Positions 1 to 9,643 are shown, numbered from the stretch's first letter. The stretch: 64,000 nucleotides of DNA from Kiloniellales bacterium (GCA_030066685.1 JASJBF010000029.1:36794-100793), one strand, 5' to 3'. A program made the numbers and translations. Notes: generated from the letters alone by a model not told the origin.

Positions 1-344
1 TCAGCGCAGTCTTCACTCCAAAGTGTCAGGCGAAATCGATAGCTATATGGGGCTCCACTCTCGTCTTCCATAATTCTGGAAGCTTCATATCTGAAGATGT
101 AGCCGAAGTCGTCGCTACGAGTGATCCTTTCGCTCTCCAGCACGGCACCTAGAAGGATAGCAAGCTCATGTCTTTCTTTGTTCAAGCAATCCAGTCTAGC
201 AAGATCGCTTTCATCAAGCTCCTGTTCATCTTGGTTCGGCACAACTGGTGGTGACTGCATATTTGCAAACTCCATGCCGTCAGGATGGTACCATGTTGGG
301 GCGAGCACAACAGCTATTGCTGTGCATAGGGAATGAAGAAACAT
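1..344 (-). CDS. Partial ORF downstream of the RHS gene; small exported protein, possible immunity or partner protein
   Basis: This frame opens with ATG at 344, 7 nt after the stop of the large RHS gene on the same strand, and stays open for 114 codons until it leaves the window, so its end is unseen. The start MFLHSLCTAIAVVLAPTW looks like a short signal peptide, followed by an acidic stretch rich in Glu and Asp. I do not recognise a domain. The base composition is visibly lower in GC than most of the RHS gene, as in the RHS tip just upstream. Genes directly downstream of polymorphic RHS toxins often encode immunity proteins; that role is an inference from position only. No strong ribosome binding site is visible, so translational coupling to the RHS gene is plausible. 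Confidence 0.45.
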   Translation of the reverse strand, partial: MFLHSLCTAIAVVLAPTWYHPDGMEFANMQSPPVVPNQDEQELDESDLARLDCLNKERHELAILLGAVLESERITRSDDFGYIFRYEASRIMEDESGAPYSYRFRLTLWSEDCA

Positions 345-351
345 GCGATTT

Positions 352-3300
352 TCATGGCCTGTTTTTTGGGGGAAGCTCACCTATAGGGTCCGTAAATGGA
401 GGTACATAAACCGGTCTCTGCCCTTTCGAATGATGTACGGATCCCCCGCCATTTCGAGACTTCTCTGGAGGGAAAGAAGTCCACATCTCGCGGATCGCCG
501 GTGTGGTTTGCGTCAGATCCTCATTGTTATAGCACATCTTTAGTGTCAGCCGGCATTCCCTATAGAGGAAATTTGCTTCGTCCACGTAACCCTTATCGAA
601 CAATCGTTCTCCATTCATTACACACACGTAGAATCCGGCCTCGCAGGCATGCTGGCCACCGCGTGGATCTTTAGCTAGCTGTGTCCTATCAACCACGTGG
701 TCGGAATAAAGATCCTGCGCTCTGGTTCCCGACAACTCGTGGTCAGGATAGTTCTGCTGATCGGAAAGCACGCCTGTTGGCGGCTCGTTTGACGCTTGCG
801 CGAGCTGCAAGCCGCTGCTCGTTTTGCTGAACCCGCCGCTCGCCATCTGGGTCTGACGAGGGGATCGGCGATTGCCGCTGCTTTCAGCTTCTTCTTTGAA
901 TGCCGATTGCGAAGCGAAGGCGGCGCCGTGGGCCGCGGCGGCGAGGACTTTGAAGCCAATTTCTCCGCCCCCGCCCTGGCTTCCGCCCATCCCGGCGGAG
1001 AGGCCTTCGGAGAATTGCCCGAGGGCGTCACCAATGGCGTAGGCGGTTCCAGCGGCCATAAGGGTGTCCATGAGCCCCCCGCCGGCCCGCAGCGTCACAA
1101 GCCCAGCGAAGAAGGCCGCCCCCCAGGGCCCAAAATAGCTGGCAAGAGCCATTCCGATCATCTGGCCGATGGAGTTGGTCAGGAAGAAGTCCCGGATACC
1201 GAAGGGATCGGGCAGGGAGAAGAAGGCCTCGGCCGCCGACTTCACGGCGTCGTCGACCGCGTTGAAGGCCTTGGAGATGGCCTTGCCCGCGTTCTTGAAG
1301 AACTTCTTGATCTTCTTGAAGAAGAAACCCGAGGGGTCGGTGTAGCTGAGCGGGTTGTTGCCGACGTAGCTGTAGCGGTTGAAGGCCTGGGTCGCGGTCG
1401 GGTCCGGCACGAAGGGATCGGCCGAGAGGAAGCGGCCCAACGTCGGGTCGTAGACCCTTCCGTTCATGTGGATCAGGCCGACGGAGTCCAGGTGCTCGTG
1501 GGCGGTGAAGCCGCGCGGGGTCTCGGCGTCGGGGCTGGCCGGGTCGCCGGCGGTCCAATCGGCCAGCCTGCGCTTGCCGTGAGAATCGAAGGAGAGGCGC
1601 TCCACGACGGCGCCGGTCTCGCCGGTGATGGACTCGATCGAGCCCAAGTGGTCGCGGTGCAGGTAGCGCGCCTTGTTGGTGGCCGGCAGGTCGTCGTCGA
1701 AGACGGTGTGGATCGCGACGGTGCCGCCAGCCGTGATGTAGTGCACCAGCTCGTCGGGGCTGCCGAAGCGGGTGCGGCGCTCGTAGGCGCCGAGGTAGAC
1801 CACCTCGCGGCTGACGCCGCCCTCGACGATGTGCTGCTTGATACGCGCCCGGTCGGGGCCGTAGGTGAAGCCGGCCTCGTCGCCGGTCGCGATCTCCCGG
1901 ATGAGGGTCGGCTTGTTGAAGGAGGCGTAGGTGATATCGCGGCCTGCGCCCGAGATCATGTTGCCGTTGTCGTCGTAGCCGTAGGTCTCGCCGCCCGCCG
2001 CGGTCACCGCGTGGGGACGTGCGCTGTCGTAAGTGTAGCTGCCGACGTCGGACTTGGTCTGGATGTTGCCGAGGCTGTCGTAGGTGTAGGCCGTGGTCGC
2101 CAGGGTGCCGCCGCCCGCGCTGGTGTCGACCAGGCTGGTGGAGGTCAGGCGGTTGAGGCCGTCGTAGAGGAAGTCCTCTTGCCGGCTCTGGCGCAGGTCG
2201 GCGCGCTGCCTGAGATTGCCGAGCAGATCGAAGTCATAGGTCAGGTCCTGGATCACGGATCCGGCCAGGTCGGTCACGATGCCGTCGATCAGGCCGGTCC
2301 TGGGATCGAAGGCGCGCGCGGTGGTCACGCCGTTGCCCAGGGTCTCGAGCGTCACCTGGCCCTCGGCGTTGACGGCATCGGCCTCCCAGAAGACCGTGGG
2401 ACCGCCGTCCTCGGACACCGAGGCCAGATAGCCCCTCGTGTTGTAGGTGTTCCGCACCGCGAATCCGGAGGGATAGGTCTGGGTCTCGACCCGGCCGGCG
2501 GCGTCGTAGGTCACGCTCGAGGTGTAGTTCACTCCGTCGATGGTGGTGGTGGTGGCGCTGGGCCGGCCGAGCCCGTCGTAGCTCTGGGTCTCGAGGTAGC
2601 CATCGGGTGCCGTCACGGAGTGCAGCTTCCCGATGCCTTTAGCCGCGCTGTCGTAGAACCACTCGGTGGTGCCCTCGGGCTCGACCCGCCGTTCCAGGCG
2701 GCCCAGGGTGTCGTAGAAGAGCTCGACGCTCTGGGTCTTGGCGTCGGTCTGGGAGATCAGCTCGCTCAGGACGTTGTAGTCGTAGGTCCAGAAACCCATG
2801 TCCGGGTCGTCCATGGAGGTCTTACGGCCCCGGATGTCGTAGGCCATGGCCGTGACCACGCCGCCGGCGTTGGTCTCCAAGAGATTGCCGAAGGGGTCGT
2901 AGGCATAGGTGATCGCGGTGCCCAGGTTATCGGTCGCCTCGACCAGATCGCCGATGGCGTTGCTCCGCCGGGTCTCGACCTGGTCGAGCGCGTTGGTCGA
3001 GGTCGTGGTCAGGCCGGCGTAGTCGGTGCTGGTGAGGCCGCCGTCGGGCTGGGTCACGGTCAAGGTCCTGCCGATCACGTCGTAGGTGCTGAGGACCTTC
3101 TGCTTGTCGGCCTCGGCCGTGCCCTCGAAGTAGGGCCGGGTGACGGCGACGACCTCGCCGCGCGCGTTGAACTCGGTGTCGCCCAGGACCTTGGTGCCGT
3201 CGAAGCCCTCGGTCTCGCCGCGGAAGCCGCGGTTGAGGGCGTCGAAGTATTCGGCAGACCGCGGACCGATCGGCGTCTGGGAGGCGCTGTTCAGGTCCTG

Positions 3301-6300
3301 GCGGACCACGGCGTAGACGCCGCCGGCGGGGCACTGGGTGACGCAGAGGTCATAGGAAACCACAGTCTCGGTGCCGTCGGCGCGCGCCTCGCGGATCATG
3401 CGGCCGAAGCCGTCGAAGTCCCAGGAGGTGGTGATCCCGTTGGGGCCGGTCAGGCTGGTCACCGTCCCGAATCGGGCGTCGAAGTCGCGGTCTTCCGCAT
3501 GGCCCAGGTCGTTGGTCACCTTGATCGCGAATCGGCCGTCGGTTGAGAACTCGGTGGTGGTCGTCCGGGTCGTGATGTCGGCGCCGCTGACCGTCTCGGT
3601 GATCAGGTTGCCGAAGGCGTCGTGGCCGTAGTCGGTGGTGAGCGTGAAAGCGGCCAGGTCGGGCTCGATCACCTCCTGGATCAGGAGGCCGCTGGCCGCG
3701 TCGTAGTCGAAGGCCGTGACCCGGGTCGCCGAGGTCAGGTCCGGCAGCTCGTTCGTGACCGTGGAGCGGGCCAGGCGGCCGAGGAGCCAGTTCACCGTGT
3801 CGTTGGCATAGCTGTTGTCGGAGGTGGTGACGAAGGTCTCCCCGCCCCCGGTGGTGCTGGCGGTGATCGAGGTCGGGTTGCCGAAGTCGTCGTAGAGCGT
3901 GGTCGAGGTGGTCGTGGTGACCGGCAGGTTGCCGGGGCCATCGTTGATCTCGAAGGCCTCGGCCTGGGACTGCGAGACGAAGGGGAAGTGGGTCAGGCCG
4001 CCGTTGAGCGTCCGCTCGTCCCAGGTGTCGGCCAGGCGCTTGACCATCGTGCCGTCGGCGAGCCGCGTCTCGGTCGTGGCCACCCGTCCGATGAAGGGGA
4101 AGTCCTGGAGGTAGTCGGTAACCGTCTCGATGCCGGTCTGCTGGTCGACCGCTGCCATGCGCGCGAAGCCGAGGAAGCCGCGGCCCTGGAGATGACCCCG
4201 TGCGCCCTCGTAGGAGTAGGTCGTCTGCGCCTGCCCGCCCAGCCCGTCGTCGGCGGCCACCTCCTTGACCACGTAGAGTGGCCCCTGCAGGTCGATCTCC
4301 GGAAAGACCGCGCCCGTGCCCTTGGTGTAGACGCCGTCGTCGGTCAGCGGCGCGTAGTCGATCGTCGTGACCTGCCCGAGGGAGTCGGTGATGGTGACAA
4401 GCAGTTCGACGGCGCCGGTGTTGAGGCGGGCGCCGCTAGCGCTGCCGCTTTTCCAAACGAAATCGACCAGGCCATCGCCGTTCACGTCGTGAATGCGGGT
4501 CCGGGTCCTGTCTGTCTTGGTCGGCGGAATGTAGGCGGATTCGCTGTCCCAGCCGTTGCCGGTATTGAGGAAGGCGTACCTCGGATCCGTACCATTTTGC
4601 TGTTGGTTTATGATCAGGTCCGGCAGGCCGTCACCGTTCATGTCCTCGACACGCGTGCCGGCCTTGCTCGTCGCCAAGTCGGGAATGTAGGGAGCGGTGA
4701 TCCACCCGGTCCCGGTATTGAGCTTGACCGCCCGCGGGTCTGAGCCGCTCTCCTGGAACCAGTAGAAATAGTCCAGCAGTCCATCGCCGTTCACGTCGAC
4801 GATGTGGGTGCCGGGGTAGTTTGTGGCCCAGACGTTGTACTCCGAAGCGACCTCCCATCCGCTGCCGGTGTTGAGGCGGGTGCCGTAGGTATCGCTGCCC
4901 CCGGTATTCCGGAACCAGTAGGTGAAATCGGCCAGGCCGTCGCCATTCAGATCCTGGATGCGGGCAGTGATACCGGAGGTGCCGTAAGGGGGCGCGTACT
5001 CGGGCGCGTCGTCCCATCCGGCTCCGTTGTTAATACGCGCGCCCGATGAGCTGCCTTCCTTCCAAAGAAGGTCCGGCAAGCCATCGCCGTTCAGCTCGGC
5101 AAAGCGCACGATACTGTTCTTGGTGTTGTGAGGCGGAATGAAGTTCGGGTCGCTCACCCAGCCGTTGCCGGTGTTGATGTGGGCGCCTTCCGAGGTGGAG
5201 CCGTCCTTCCAAAGGACGTCGACCAGCCCGTCGCCGTTCACGTCGACGAAGCGCGTCGCGTCGGTCTTCGTGTCGTAGGGCGGAATGTAGTTCGGATCGC
5301 TCGACCAACCGTCGCCAGTGTTGATGTGCGCACCTTCCGAAGTGGTGCCATCCTTCCAGACAACGTCGACCAGTCCGTCGCCGTCGACGTCGACAAAGCG
5401 CGTTGCATCCTTGCCGGTGTCGTAGGGCGGGATGTAGTTCGAGTTCGAGACCCATCCCGGCGCGGCCTCGGTCCAGCCGAAGGCGGTAGGCTGCAGGCAA
5501 TCCCCGGCAGCGTCGCATTCGGTGACGGAGAGCAAGCGTGAGCGCCCGGTTCTCGGGCTCTCGTCGTAAGCGAAGCGGTAGTCGTGGACCAGGGCGGCGT
5601 CGGTGGAGGTCTGAATGCCGGTCAGGCGGTGCATCATGTTGATGCGCGCGCCGGCCTGGTAGGCGTCGCGCGTGTCGGGCCGGACCTCGTAGAGGAACTG
5701 GACCGCGCTCTGCGGCAGGGTGCCTGCCGTCGTGTTGCCGGCGTAGTCGATGCGGTCGAGGCGGCAGGTCTCGTTGGCGGCGTCCTCCAGGTAGGCCAGG
5801 GTCATGTAGTTGCCGACGGTGTCCTCGACCCGGTTGAGGGCCCAGAAGCGGGCCTCGTCCCGGCCGGCGACGGGCACTCGGGAATCGGTCGTGCCGCCGT
5901 ACTCCAGGATCTGACCGGCCTTGGTCTCGACCGTGAAATAGGCCGGGCCGCTGCCGGCCGTGCCGTGGGAGACGACCCGCGAGAAGCTGTCGATCTCGGT
6001 CCGGTACTCGGTGCCGTCGGCGCCGTAGGCCCCGCTAACCGCGACCAGGCGCTGGCCGTCCAGGCAGAAGCGGTCCTCGGCGTCGAAGTTGATGCCGCCC
6101 TTCACCCCGTCCTGCACCAGGGTCTGGGGACAGCGGTGGATGATCGAAAGGCCGCCCAGGGACCAGCCGATGCCCAGGATGCCGTTGTCGGCGCGGCTGT
6201 TGTAGATGAGGGAGAGACCGGGCTCCATTCCGGCCACGCCCGGCGGCACCGCGATCGGCACCGCGTAGCTCGCGGCGCCCGAGGACTCCACCGAGAGCGC

Positions 6301-6483
6301 CCCGGCGGTGACCCCGGCCACGGTCTCGGCCACGGCGTCACGTTGCGGCGGCCAGAAGGCCGTGGCGGCGAAGAGGAGGACCGCCAGAGTCCTGGCGTAG
6401 CTCCTGCGTCGGCCACCGTCCAAGGTAAGCCGGCTTTCTCGTTGAGACCCAGATCCCGCGCGCGATAGAACCGATCCGGACAT
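352..6483 (-). CDS. SpvB/RHS-type exported protein with FG-GAP and YD repeats and a variable C-terminal tip
   Basis: This is a 2043-residue giant. A Sec-like signal (RTLAVLLFAATAFW, about residues 31-44) is followed by an SpvB N-terminal domain (about 54-340; GILGIGWSLGG motif). Then come six to seven FG-GAP/VCBS-like units of 50 or so residues (about 348-700) built on DVDGDGLVD calcium-loop motifs, a long run of YD/RHS repeats (about 830-1580), and the RHS core with GRFLSADPF and NPLSYTDPSG (about 1685-1725). Such proteins form a shell that encloses a C-terminal effector. The 320-residue tip after the core has an amphipathic/hydrophobic stretch and then a Cys-rich segment (CEAGFYVC...CRLTLKMCYN) with lower GC; it matches no toxin family I know. 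The start is supported by a GGGGGTAAGG Shine-Dalgarno just upstream. It may be a secreted toxin or a surface adhesin. Confidence 0.9.
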   Translation of the reverse strand: MSGSVLSRAGSGSQRESRLTLDGGRRRSYARTLAVLLFAATAFWPPQRDAVAETVAGVTAGALSVESSGAASYAVPIAVPPGVAGMEPGLSLIYNSRADNGILGIGWSLGGLSIIHRCPQTLVQDGVKGGINFDAEDRFCLDGQRLVAVSGAYGADGTEYRTEIDSFSRVVSHGTAGSGPAYFTVETKAGQILEYGGTTDSRVPVAGRDEARFWALNRVEDTVGNYMTLAYLEDAANETCRLDRIDYAGNTTAGTLPQSAVQFLYEVRPDTRDAYQAGARINMMHRLTGIQTSTDAALVHDYRFAYDESPRTGRSRLLSVTECDAAGDCLQPTAFGWTEAAPGWVSNSNYIPPYDTGKDATRFVDVDGDGLVDVVWKDGTTSEGAHINTGDGWSSDPNYIPPYDTKTDATRFVDVNGDGLVDVLWKDGSTSEGAHINTGNGWVSDPNFIPPHNTKNSIVRFAELNGDGLPDLLWKEGSSSGARINNGAGWDDAPEYAPPYGTSGITARIQDLNGDGLADFTYWFRNTGGSDTYGTRLNTGSGWEVASEYNVWATNYPGTHIVDVNGDGLLDYFYWFQESGSDPRAVKLNTGTGWITAPYIPDLATSKAGTRVEDMNGDGLPDLIINQQQNGTDPRYAFLNTGNGWDSESAYIPPTKTDRTRTRIHDVNGDGLVDFVWKSGSASGARLNTGAVELLVTITDSLGQVTTIDYAPLTDDGVYTKGTGAVFPEIDLQGPLYVVKEVAADDGLGGQAQTTYSYEGARGHLQGRGFLGFARMAAVDQQTGIETVTDYLQDFPFIGRVATTETRLADGTMVKRLADTWDERTLNGGLTHFPFVSQSQAEAFEINDGPGNLPVTTTTSTTLYDDFGNPTSITASTTGGGETFVTTSDNSYANDTVNWLLGRLARSTVTNELPDLTSATRVTAFDYDAASGLLIQEVIEPDLAAFTLTTDYGHDAFGNLITETVSGADITTRTTTTEFSTDGRFAIKVTNDLGHAEDRDFDARFGTVTSLTGPNGITTSWDFDGFGRMIREARADGTETVVSYDLCVTQCPAGGVYAVVRQDLNSASQTPIGPRSAEYFDALNRGFRGETEGFDGTKVLGDTEFNARGEVVAVTRPYFEGTAEADKQKVLSTYDVIGRTLTVTQPDGGLTSTDYAGLTTTSTNALDQVETRRSNAIGDLVEATDNLGTAITYAYDPFGNLLETNAGGVVTAMAYDIRGRKTSMDDPDMGFWTYDYNVLSELISQTDAKTQSVELFYDTLGRLERRVEPEGTTEWFYDSAAKGIGKLHSVTAPDGYLETQSYDGLGRPSATTTTIDGVNYTSSVTYDAAGRVETQTYPSGFAVRNTYNTRGYLASVSEDGGPTVFWEADAVNAEGQVTLETLGNGVTTARAFDPRTGLIDGIVTDLAGSVIQDLTYDFDLLGNLRQRADLRQSRQEDFLYDGLNRLTSTSLVDTSAGGGTLATTAYTYDSLGNIQTKSDVGSYTYDSARPHAVTAAGGETYGYDDNGNMISGAGRDITYASFNKPTLIREIATGDEAGFTYGPDRARIKQHIVEGGVSREVVYLGAYERRTRFGSPDELVHYITAGGTVAIHTVFDDDLPATNKARYLHRDHLGSIESITGETGAVVERLSFDSHGKRRLADWTAGDPASPDAETPRGFTAHEHLDSVGLIHMNGRVYDPTLGRFLSADPFVPDPTATQAFNRYSYVGNNPLSYTDPSGFFFKKIKKFFKNAGKAISKAFNAVDDAVKSAAEAFFSLPDPFGIRDFFLTNSIGQMIGMALASYFGPWGAAFFAGLVTLRAGGGLMDTLMAAGTAYAIGDALGQFSEGLSAGMGGSQGGGGEIGFKVLAAAAHGAAFASQSAFKEEAESSGNRRSPRQTQMASGGFSKTSSGLQLAQASNEPPTGVLSDQQNYPDHELSGTRAQDLYSDHVVDRTQLAKDPRGGQHACEAGFYVCVMNGERLFDKGYVDEANFLYRECRLTLKMCYNNEDLTQTTPAIREMWTSFPPEKSRNGGGSVHHSKGQRPVYVPPFTDPIGELPPKNRP

Positions 6484-6651
6484 CCTTACCCCCTTTGCCT
6501 CTTCGCCGCCGCAGGATCAGCGGTGTGATCTCGCGGTTGCCGTCGCGGCCCTGGTCACGAAAAACGCAGGAGCCAGTCCAATCGGATCGATGCTACAATC
6601 ACCGGCTTAGAGTTTCGGGCTAGAATCGCGTATAGGGGGTATACGCCGAAA

Positions 6652-7617
6652 ATGCACACTCGACAGACTTCGGAATCCCTTTCGAGTTGGGACAACTTCC
6701 GCGTCTTCCTCGAAATCACCAAAGCTGGCAGCTTCTCCAGCGCCGCCAAGCGGCTTCACTCGACCCAGCCAACCATCAGCCGAAGGATCCAGAGCCTCGA
6801 GCAGCGGCTCGGGGTTCGGCTTTTCGACCGCGTGCCCAGCGGTGTCGTTCTCACGGCCGGTGGCGAGAAGGTTCTCGAGACGGTGCGATATGTCGAGGAG
6901 TCACTTACAAAGACAGAAAAGCGCGTCCTTGGTGCGGACCAGCGCCTGAAAGGTTCAGTTCGGATCTCACTGACCGATGGCTTGGCAAATTTCTTGCTCA
7001 TGCCGCGGCTTAGCCACTTCCAGGAGGAGTATCCGAACATCTCATTGGAGTTTCGATGTTCAACGGAGCCTGTCGACGTTCTCAGCATGGAAAGCGACCT
7101 GTCCATCCAGTATCGCAAACCGGAGTCGCCGGATCTCGTCGCGGTGAAGCTGGGCACCCTCCACGCCGTGCCTTGGGCCTCTCTTCATTATCTGAAACGC
7201 TTCGGCACCCCCTCCACGCCGAAAGAACTCTGCGATCACCGGCTGATGGATCATGAGGTCTATCACCTCCATAGACGCAACTATGACACTTGGCTGGCCT
7301 TGCTCGACGCGGCAAGGCAGCCGAGGCACTGGACCAATTCCAGCGTCGCGCTTTTGAACGCGGCGCAGAACGGCGCCGGTGTAACGTTGCTCCCGACCTT
7401 TTTGTGTAGTTTTGCCGAGGGTATCGTGCCCCTGGCCCTCGGGCTTCGAACCCGCTGCGGGATTTGGCTGACCTACCACCCTGACATACGACGCACCGCC
7501 CGGATCCGTGCGGTGATCGAGTGGATCAAGGGCCTATTTGATCAAGAAAGCTGGCCCTGGTTCCGTGACGAATTCAACCCACCAAAGCTGTCTACGACGG
7601 AACGGAGCAGTACATAA
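6652..7617 (+). CDS. LysR-family transcriptional regulator, copy 1
   Basis: A 321-residue LysR-type regulator. The N-terminal winged helix-turn-helix is clear (FLEITKAGSFSSAAKRL, then STQPTISRRIQSLEQRLG, about residues 17-60), followed by a LysR substrate-binding domain (about 95-300). The N-terminal tail before the helix-turn-helix is longer than usual. Its own leader shares a conserved block with that of copy 2, so both may respond to the same autoregulatory signal. The target genes are not evident: the neighbours are the RHS gene, divergently placed, and the paralogue. Copy 2 differs mainly in the ligand domain, which suggests changed ligand or target choice. Confidence 0.93.
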   Translation: MHTRQTSESLSSWDNFRVFLEITKAGSFSSAAKRLHSTQPTISRRIQSLEQRLGVRLFDRVPSGVVLTAGGEKVLETVRYVEESLTKTEKRVLGADQRLKGSVRISLTDGLANFLLMPRLSHFQEEYPNISLEFRCSTEPVDVLSMESDLSIQYRKPESPDLVAVKLGTLHAVPWASLHYLKRFGTPSTPKELCDHRLMDHEVYHLHRRNYDTWLALLDAARQPRHWTNSSVALLNAAQNGAGVTLLPTFLCSFAEGIVPLALGLRTRCGIWLTYHPDIRRTARIRAVIEWIKGLFDQESWPWFRDEFNPPKLSTTERSST

Positions 7618-7667
7618 GGCCGCCAGAGACATTAACGAGATGCGGTCGATGCACCTCGGCGGCGCCG

Positions 7668-7783
7668 TCACTCCCCCGCCCCGTCCCGGTTGCTGAGGGC
7701 CCAGTCGGCGGCGAAGATGTCGGCGACCCGGGTCAGGCCGACGCGCAGGCGGTGCCGGGCGGCCGCCTTGTCGCCGCGCAGCA
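7668..7783 (-). pseudogene. 3' fragment of the exported-protein gene left by the duplication
   Basis: This stretch repeats the last 38 or so codons of the intact gene at 8920-9378, in the same orientation and still in frame to its TGA stop (IFAADWALSNRDG near the end). The 5' part of the gene is missing: the match stops at 7783, where the leader of LysR copy 2 begins. It cannot make the full protein and is a scar of the tandem duplication. Conservation is close enough to align by eye without gaps. Confidence 0.85.
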
Positions 7784-7853
7784 TCGGATTGATGCTAAAT
7801 TCGGGGGCTTAGAGTTTTGGGCCTGAATCGCTTAGAGGGGGCATACGCCGAAA

Positions 7854-8843
7854 ATGCACAACCGCCAGAGTTCAGACTCCCTCTCCAATTGGGATGACTA
7901 TCGCGTCTTTCTGGAGGTCGCCAAGGCCGGCAGCTTCTCCAGCGCGGCCAAGCGGCTTCACTCGACTCAACCGACCATCAGTCGAAGAATTGAGAACCTT
8001 GAGCAGCGTCTCGGGGTCCGGCTCTTCAACCGCCTGCCGAGCGGTATCGTTCCCACGCCCGAAGGAGAGACGGTCCTTGAGACGGCACAACACGTCTGGG
8101 AGTCTCTCGTCGAGACTCAGAGGATCGCAATCGGCTCGGACCAGCGCCTGGAAGGTTTGGTGCGGGTCTCACTGACCGACGGGCTGGCGTCCTTCTGGTT
8201 GTCGCCGCGGATCGGCCGGCTCCATGAGGCTTACCCAGGTCTCTCGGTCGAGTTTCGCTGCTCGATGGAACCCGCCGATATCCTTAATCTGGAGAGCGAT
8301 CTGAGCATTTGCTTTCGGCGGCCTCGCGCTCAAGATCTCATAGCCGTCAGGCTGGGCACCTTACACGCCGTGCCATGGGCTTCTACGGGGTACCTGGACC
8401 GCTTTGGTGCCCCCAGCACGCCCGATGAACTCTGTCATCATCGGCTGCTGTATCACGAGTTCTATCGCTACTCTAAACCCGACTGCGACGCTTGGCTGGC
8501 CCTCCTGGACAAAGCGCCGCAGGGTCGATACTTGACCAATTCAAGCACCTCGCTGTTGAGCGCTGCCCAGAACAGCGTTGGAATCGCGCTGCTGCCGACC
8601 TACTTCTGCGAGTTCGCCGATGGTATCCTGCCGTTAGATCTGGGACTGAGGACCCGGTCCAGCATCTGGCTTGCCTATCACCCCGACATCAGGCGCTGTG
8701 CGCGGATCCGTGCGGTGACGGAATGGATCAAGGGCTTGTTCGACCACGACGCCTGGCCTTGGTTCCGCAACGACTTTCATCCGCCGAAGGTCTCCAGGCA
8801 GGAGCCCTACATGTATCAGAAAGTATCCGGTGTCTTGCCATAG
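7854..8843 (+). CDS. LysR-family transcriptional regulator, copy 2
   Basis: A 329-residue paralogue of the LysR gene 236 bp upstream, with the same helix-turn-helix (AKAGSFSSAAKRLHSTQPT) and the same closing block (WIKGLF..AWPWFRNDF). It has an extra 12 or so residues at the C terminus. Start and leader are the same as in copy 1 (GCATACGCCGAAAATGCACA). It converges on the small exported-protein gene at 8920-9378, which was probably the ancestral arrangement. No nearby catabolic operon points to a ligand. Confidence 0.93.
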   Translation: MHNRQSSDSLSNWDDYRVFLEVAKAGSFSSAAKRLHSTQPTISRRIENLEQRLGVRLFNRLPSGIVPTPEGETVLETAQHVWESLVETQRIAIGSDQRLEGLVRVSLTDGLASFWLSPRIGRLHEAYPGLSVEFRCSMEPADILNLESDLSICFRRPRAQDLIAVRLGTLHAVPWASTGYLDRFGAPSTPDELCHHRLLYHEFYRYSKPDCDAWLALLDKAPQGRYLTNSSTSLLSAAQNSVGIALLPTYFCEFADGILPLDLGLRTRSSIWLAYHPDIRRCARIRAVTEWIKGLFDHDAWPWFRNDFHPPKVSRQEPYMYQKVSGVLP

Positions 8844-8919
8844 CCGAAGGCCAAAGGTCCGATCCCTGCGCCCCAACCGGAAGGCGCTTAGAAGGCCCCA
8901 AGGCGTGTAGGCCCCGCCC

Positions 8920-9378
8920 TCACTCCGCCGTCCCGTCCCGGTTGCTGAGGGTCCAGTCGGCGGCGAAGATGTCGGCGAGCTGGGTCAGGCTGACGCGCAG
9001 GCGGTGCTGGGCGGCGGCTTTGTCGCCGCGCAGCAGGCGGTAGGGGCCGCGCCAGCCGACGTGGGTCAGGTCGACGAACCAGACGCAGGTCTGCCCGCCT
9101 TCCATGGCATAGCCCAGGACGTAGAGGTAGAGGGCGTTGGGCCCGTCGCCGGCACCGTTGACGGTCAGGCCGTGGCCCTGCAGGCGGTCCGCGACCAGGG
9201 CCTTGGTCTCCTCCGGTCGCGGCCAGCAGCCGTCCGAGACCCGGCCCTCGACCACCAGGGAGACCGTCCGCAGCCCCGCCAGGGCCGGGGAGTAGCGCGC
9301 CTCGGGTTCCGCCGCGGCCCCGCCGGCGACCAGGACCAAGAGCGCGGCGGCGCCCAACGCCATGCGACTTGCCTTCAT
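8920..9378 (-). CDS. Uncharacterised small exported protein
   Basis: A 152-residue protein with a clear signal peptide (ALGAAALLVLVAGGAAAEP, cleavage near residue 23), so it is probably periplasmic. The mature part carries isolated Cys residues (DGCWPRPEE and GGQTCVWFVDL) that could form one disulfide. I recognise no catalytic motif. The gene lies downstream of and convergent with LysR copy 2, and its 3' end was copied when the LysR gene was duplicated. Function unknown. Confidence 0.7.
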   Translation of the reverse strand: MKASRMALGAAALLVLVAGGAAAEPEARYSPALAGLRTVSLVVEGRVSDGCWPRPEETKALVADRLQGHGLTVNGAGDGPNALYLYVLGYAMEGGQTCVWFVDLTHVGWRGPYRLLRGDKAAAQHRLRVSLTQLADIFAADWTLSNRDGTAE

Positions 9379-9643
9379 GCCAGGTACCTTCCCGTTTCGC
9401 CTTTGACCATTAGGCCCTGCCTCACGCCGTGCCGGCTGTGCGTCCGCTCACAGGGCATGGCGCGGTTACCCGGGCCGGGAGCCCGCCCCCGCCGTCCCGG
9501 ACAACCGCGAGACCCGCCCGGATCCTACCCGACGCGGAGCAACCGGATCACCGAAATATGGCGAAACCGGTGACGGGGGCCGCTTGACGGCGGGCGGGGG
9601 GCGCCGCACCTTAGGCGCCGGTTGCACGACGGAGATTTCGCCC

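Larger units (their letters stand above)
6581..9035. repeat. Tandem duplication of a promoter + LysR gene + 3' end of the convergent gene
   Basis: Two similar units lie head to tail. Unit 1 is about 6581-7783 and unit 2 about 7784-9035. Each starts with the same leader (ATCGGAT-GATGCTA, then GGCTTAGAGTTT-GGGC and ATACGCCGAAAATGCACA), carries a LysR gene and ends with the C-terminal codons of the convergent exported-protein gene. Unit 1 breaks off inside that gene and jumps straight into the unit 2 leader at about 7783, which fixes the duplication joint. The two LysR copies have diverged to roughly two thirds identity by eye, so the event is old. Confidence 0.8.

Noticed and set aside
796..3546. 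A 916-codon open frame on the plus strand opposite the RHS gene
   Set aside because: It is a shadow of the RHS gene caused by high GC and repeat structure: Gly/Val/Ala/Asp-rich translation, no domain, no ribosome site. The minus frame has clear SpvB and RHS motifs.
4385..5440. Periodic repeats at the DNA level inside the RHS gene
   Set aside because: They encode FG-GAP/VCBS protein repeats and follow codon phase. They are not a CRISPR array or a satellite.
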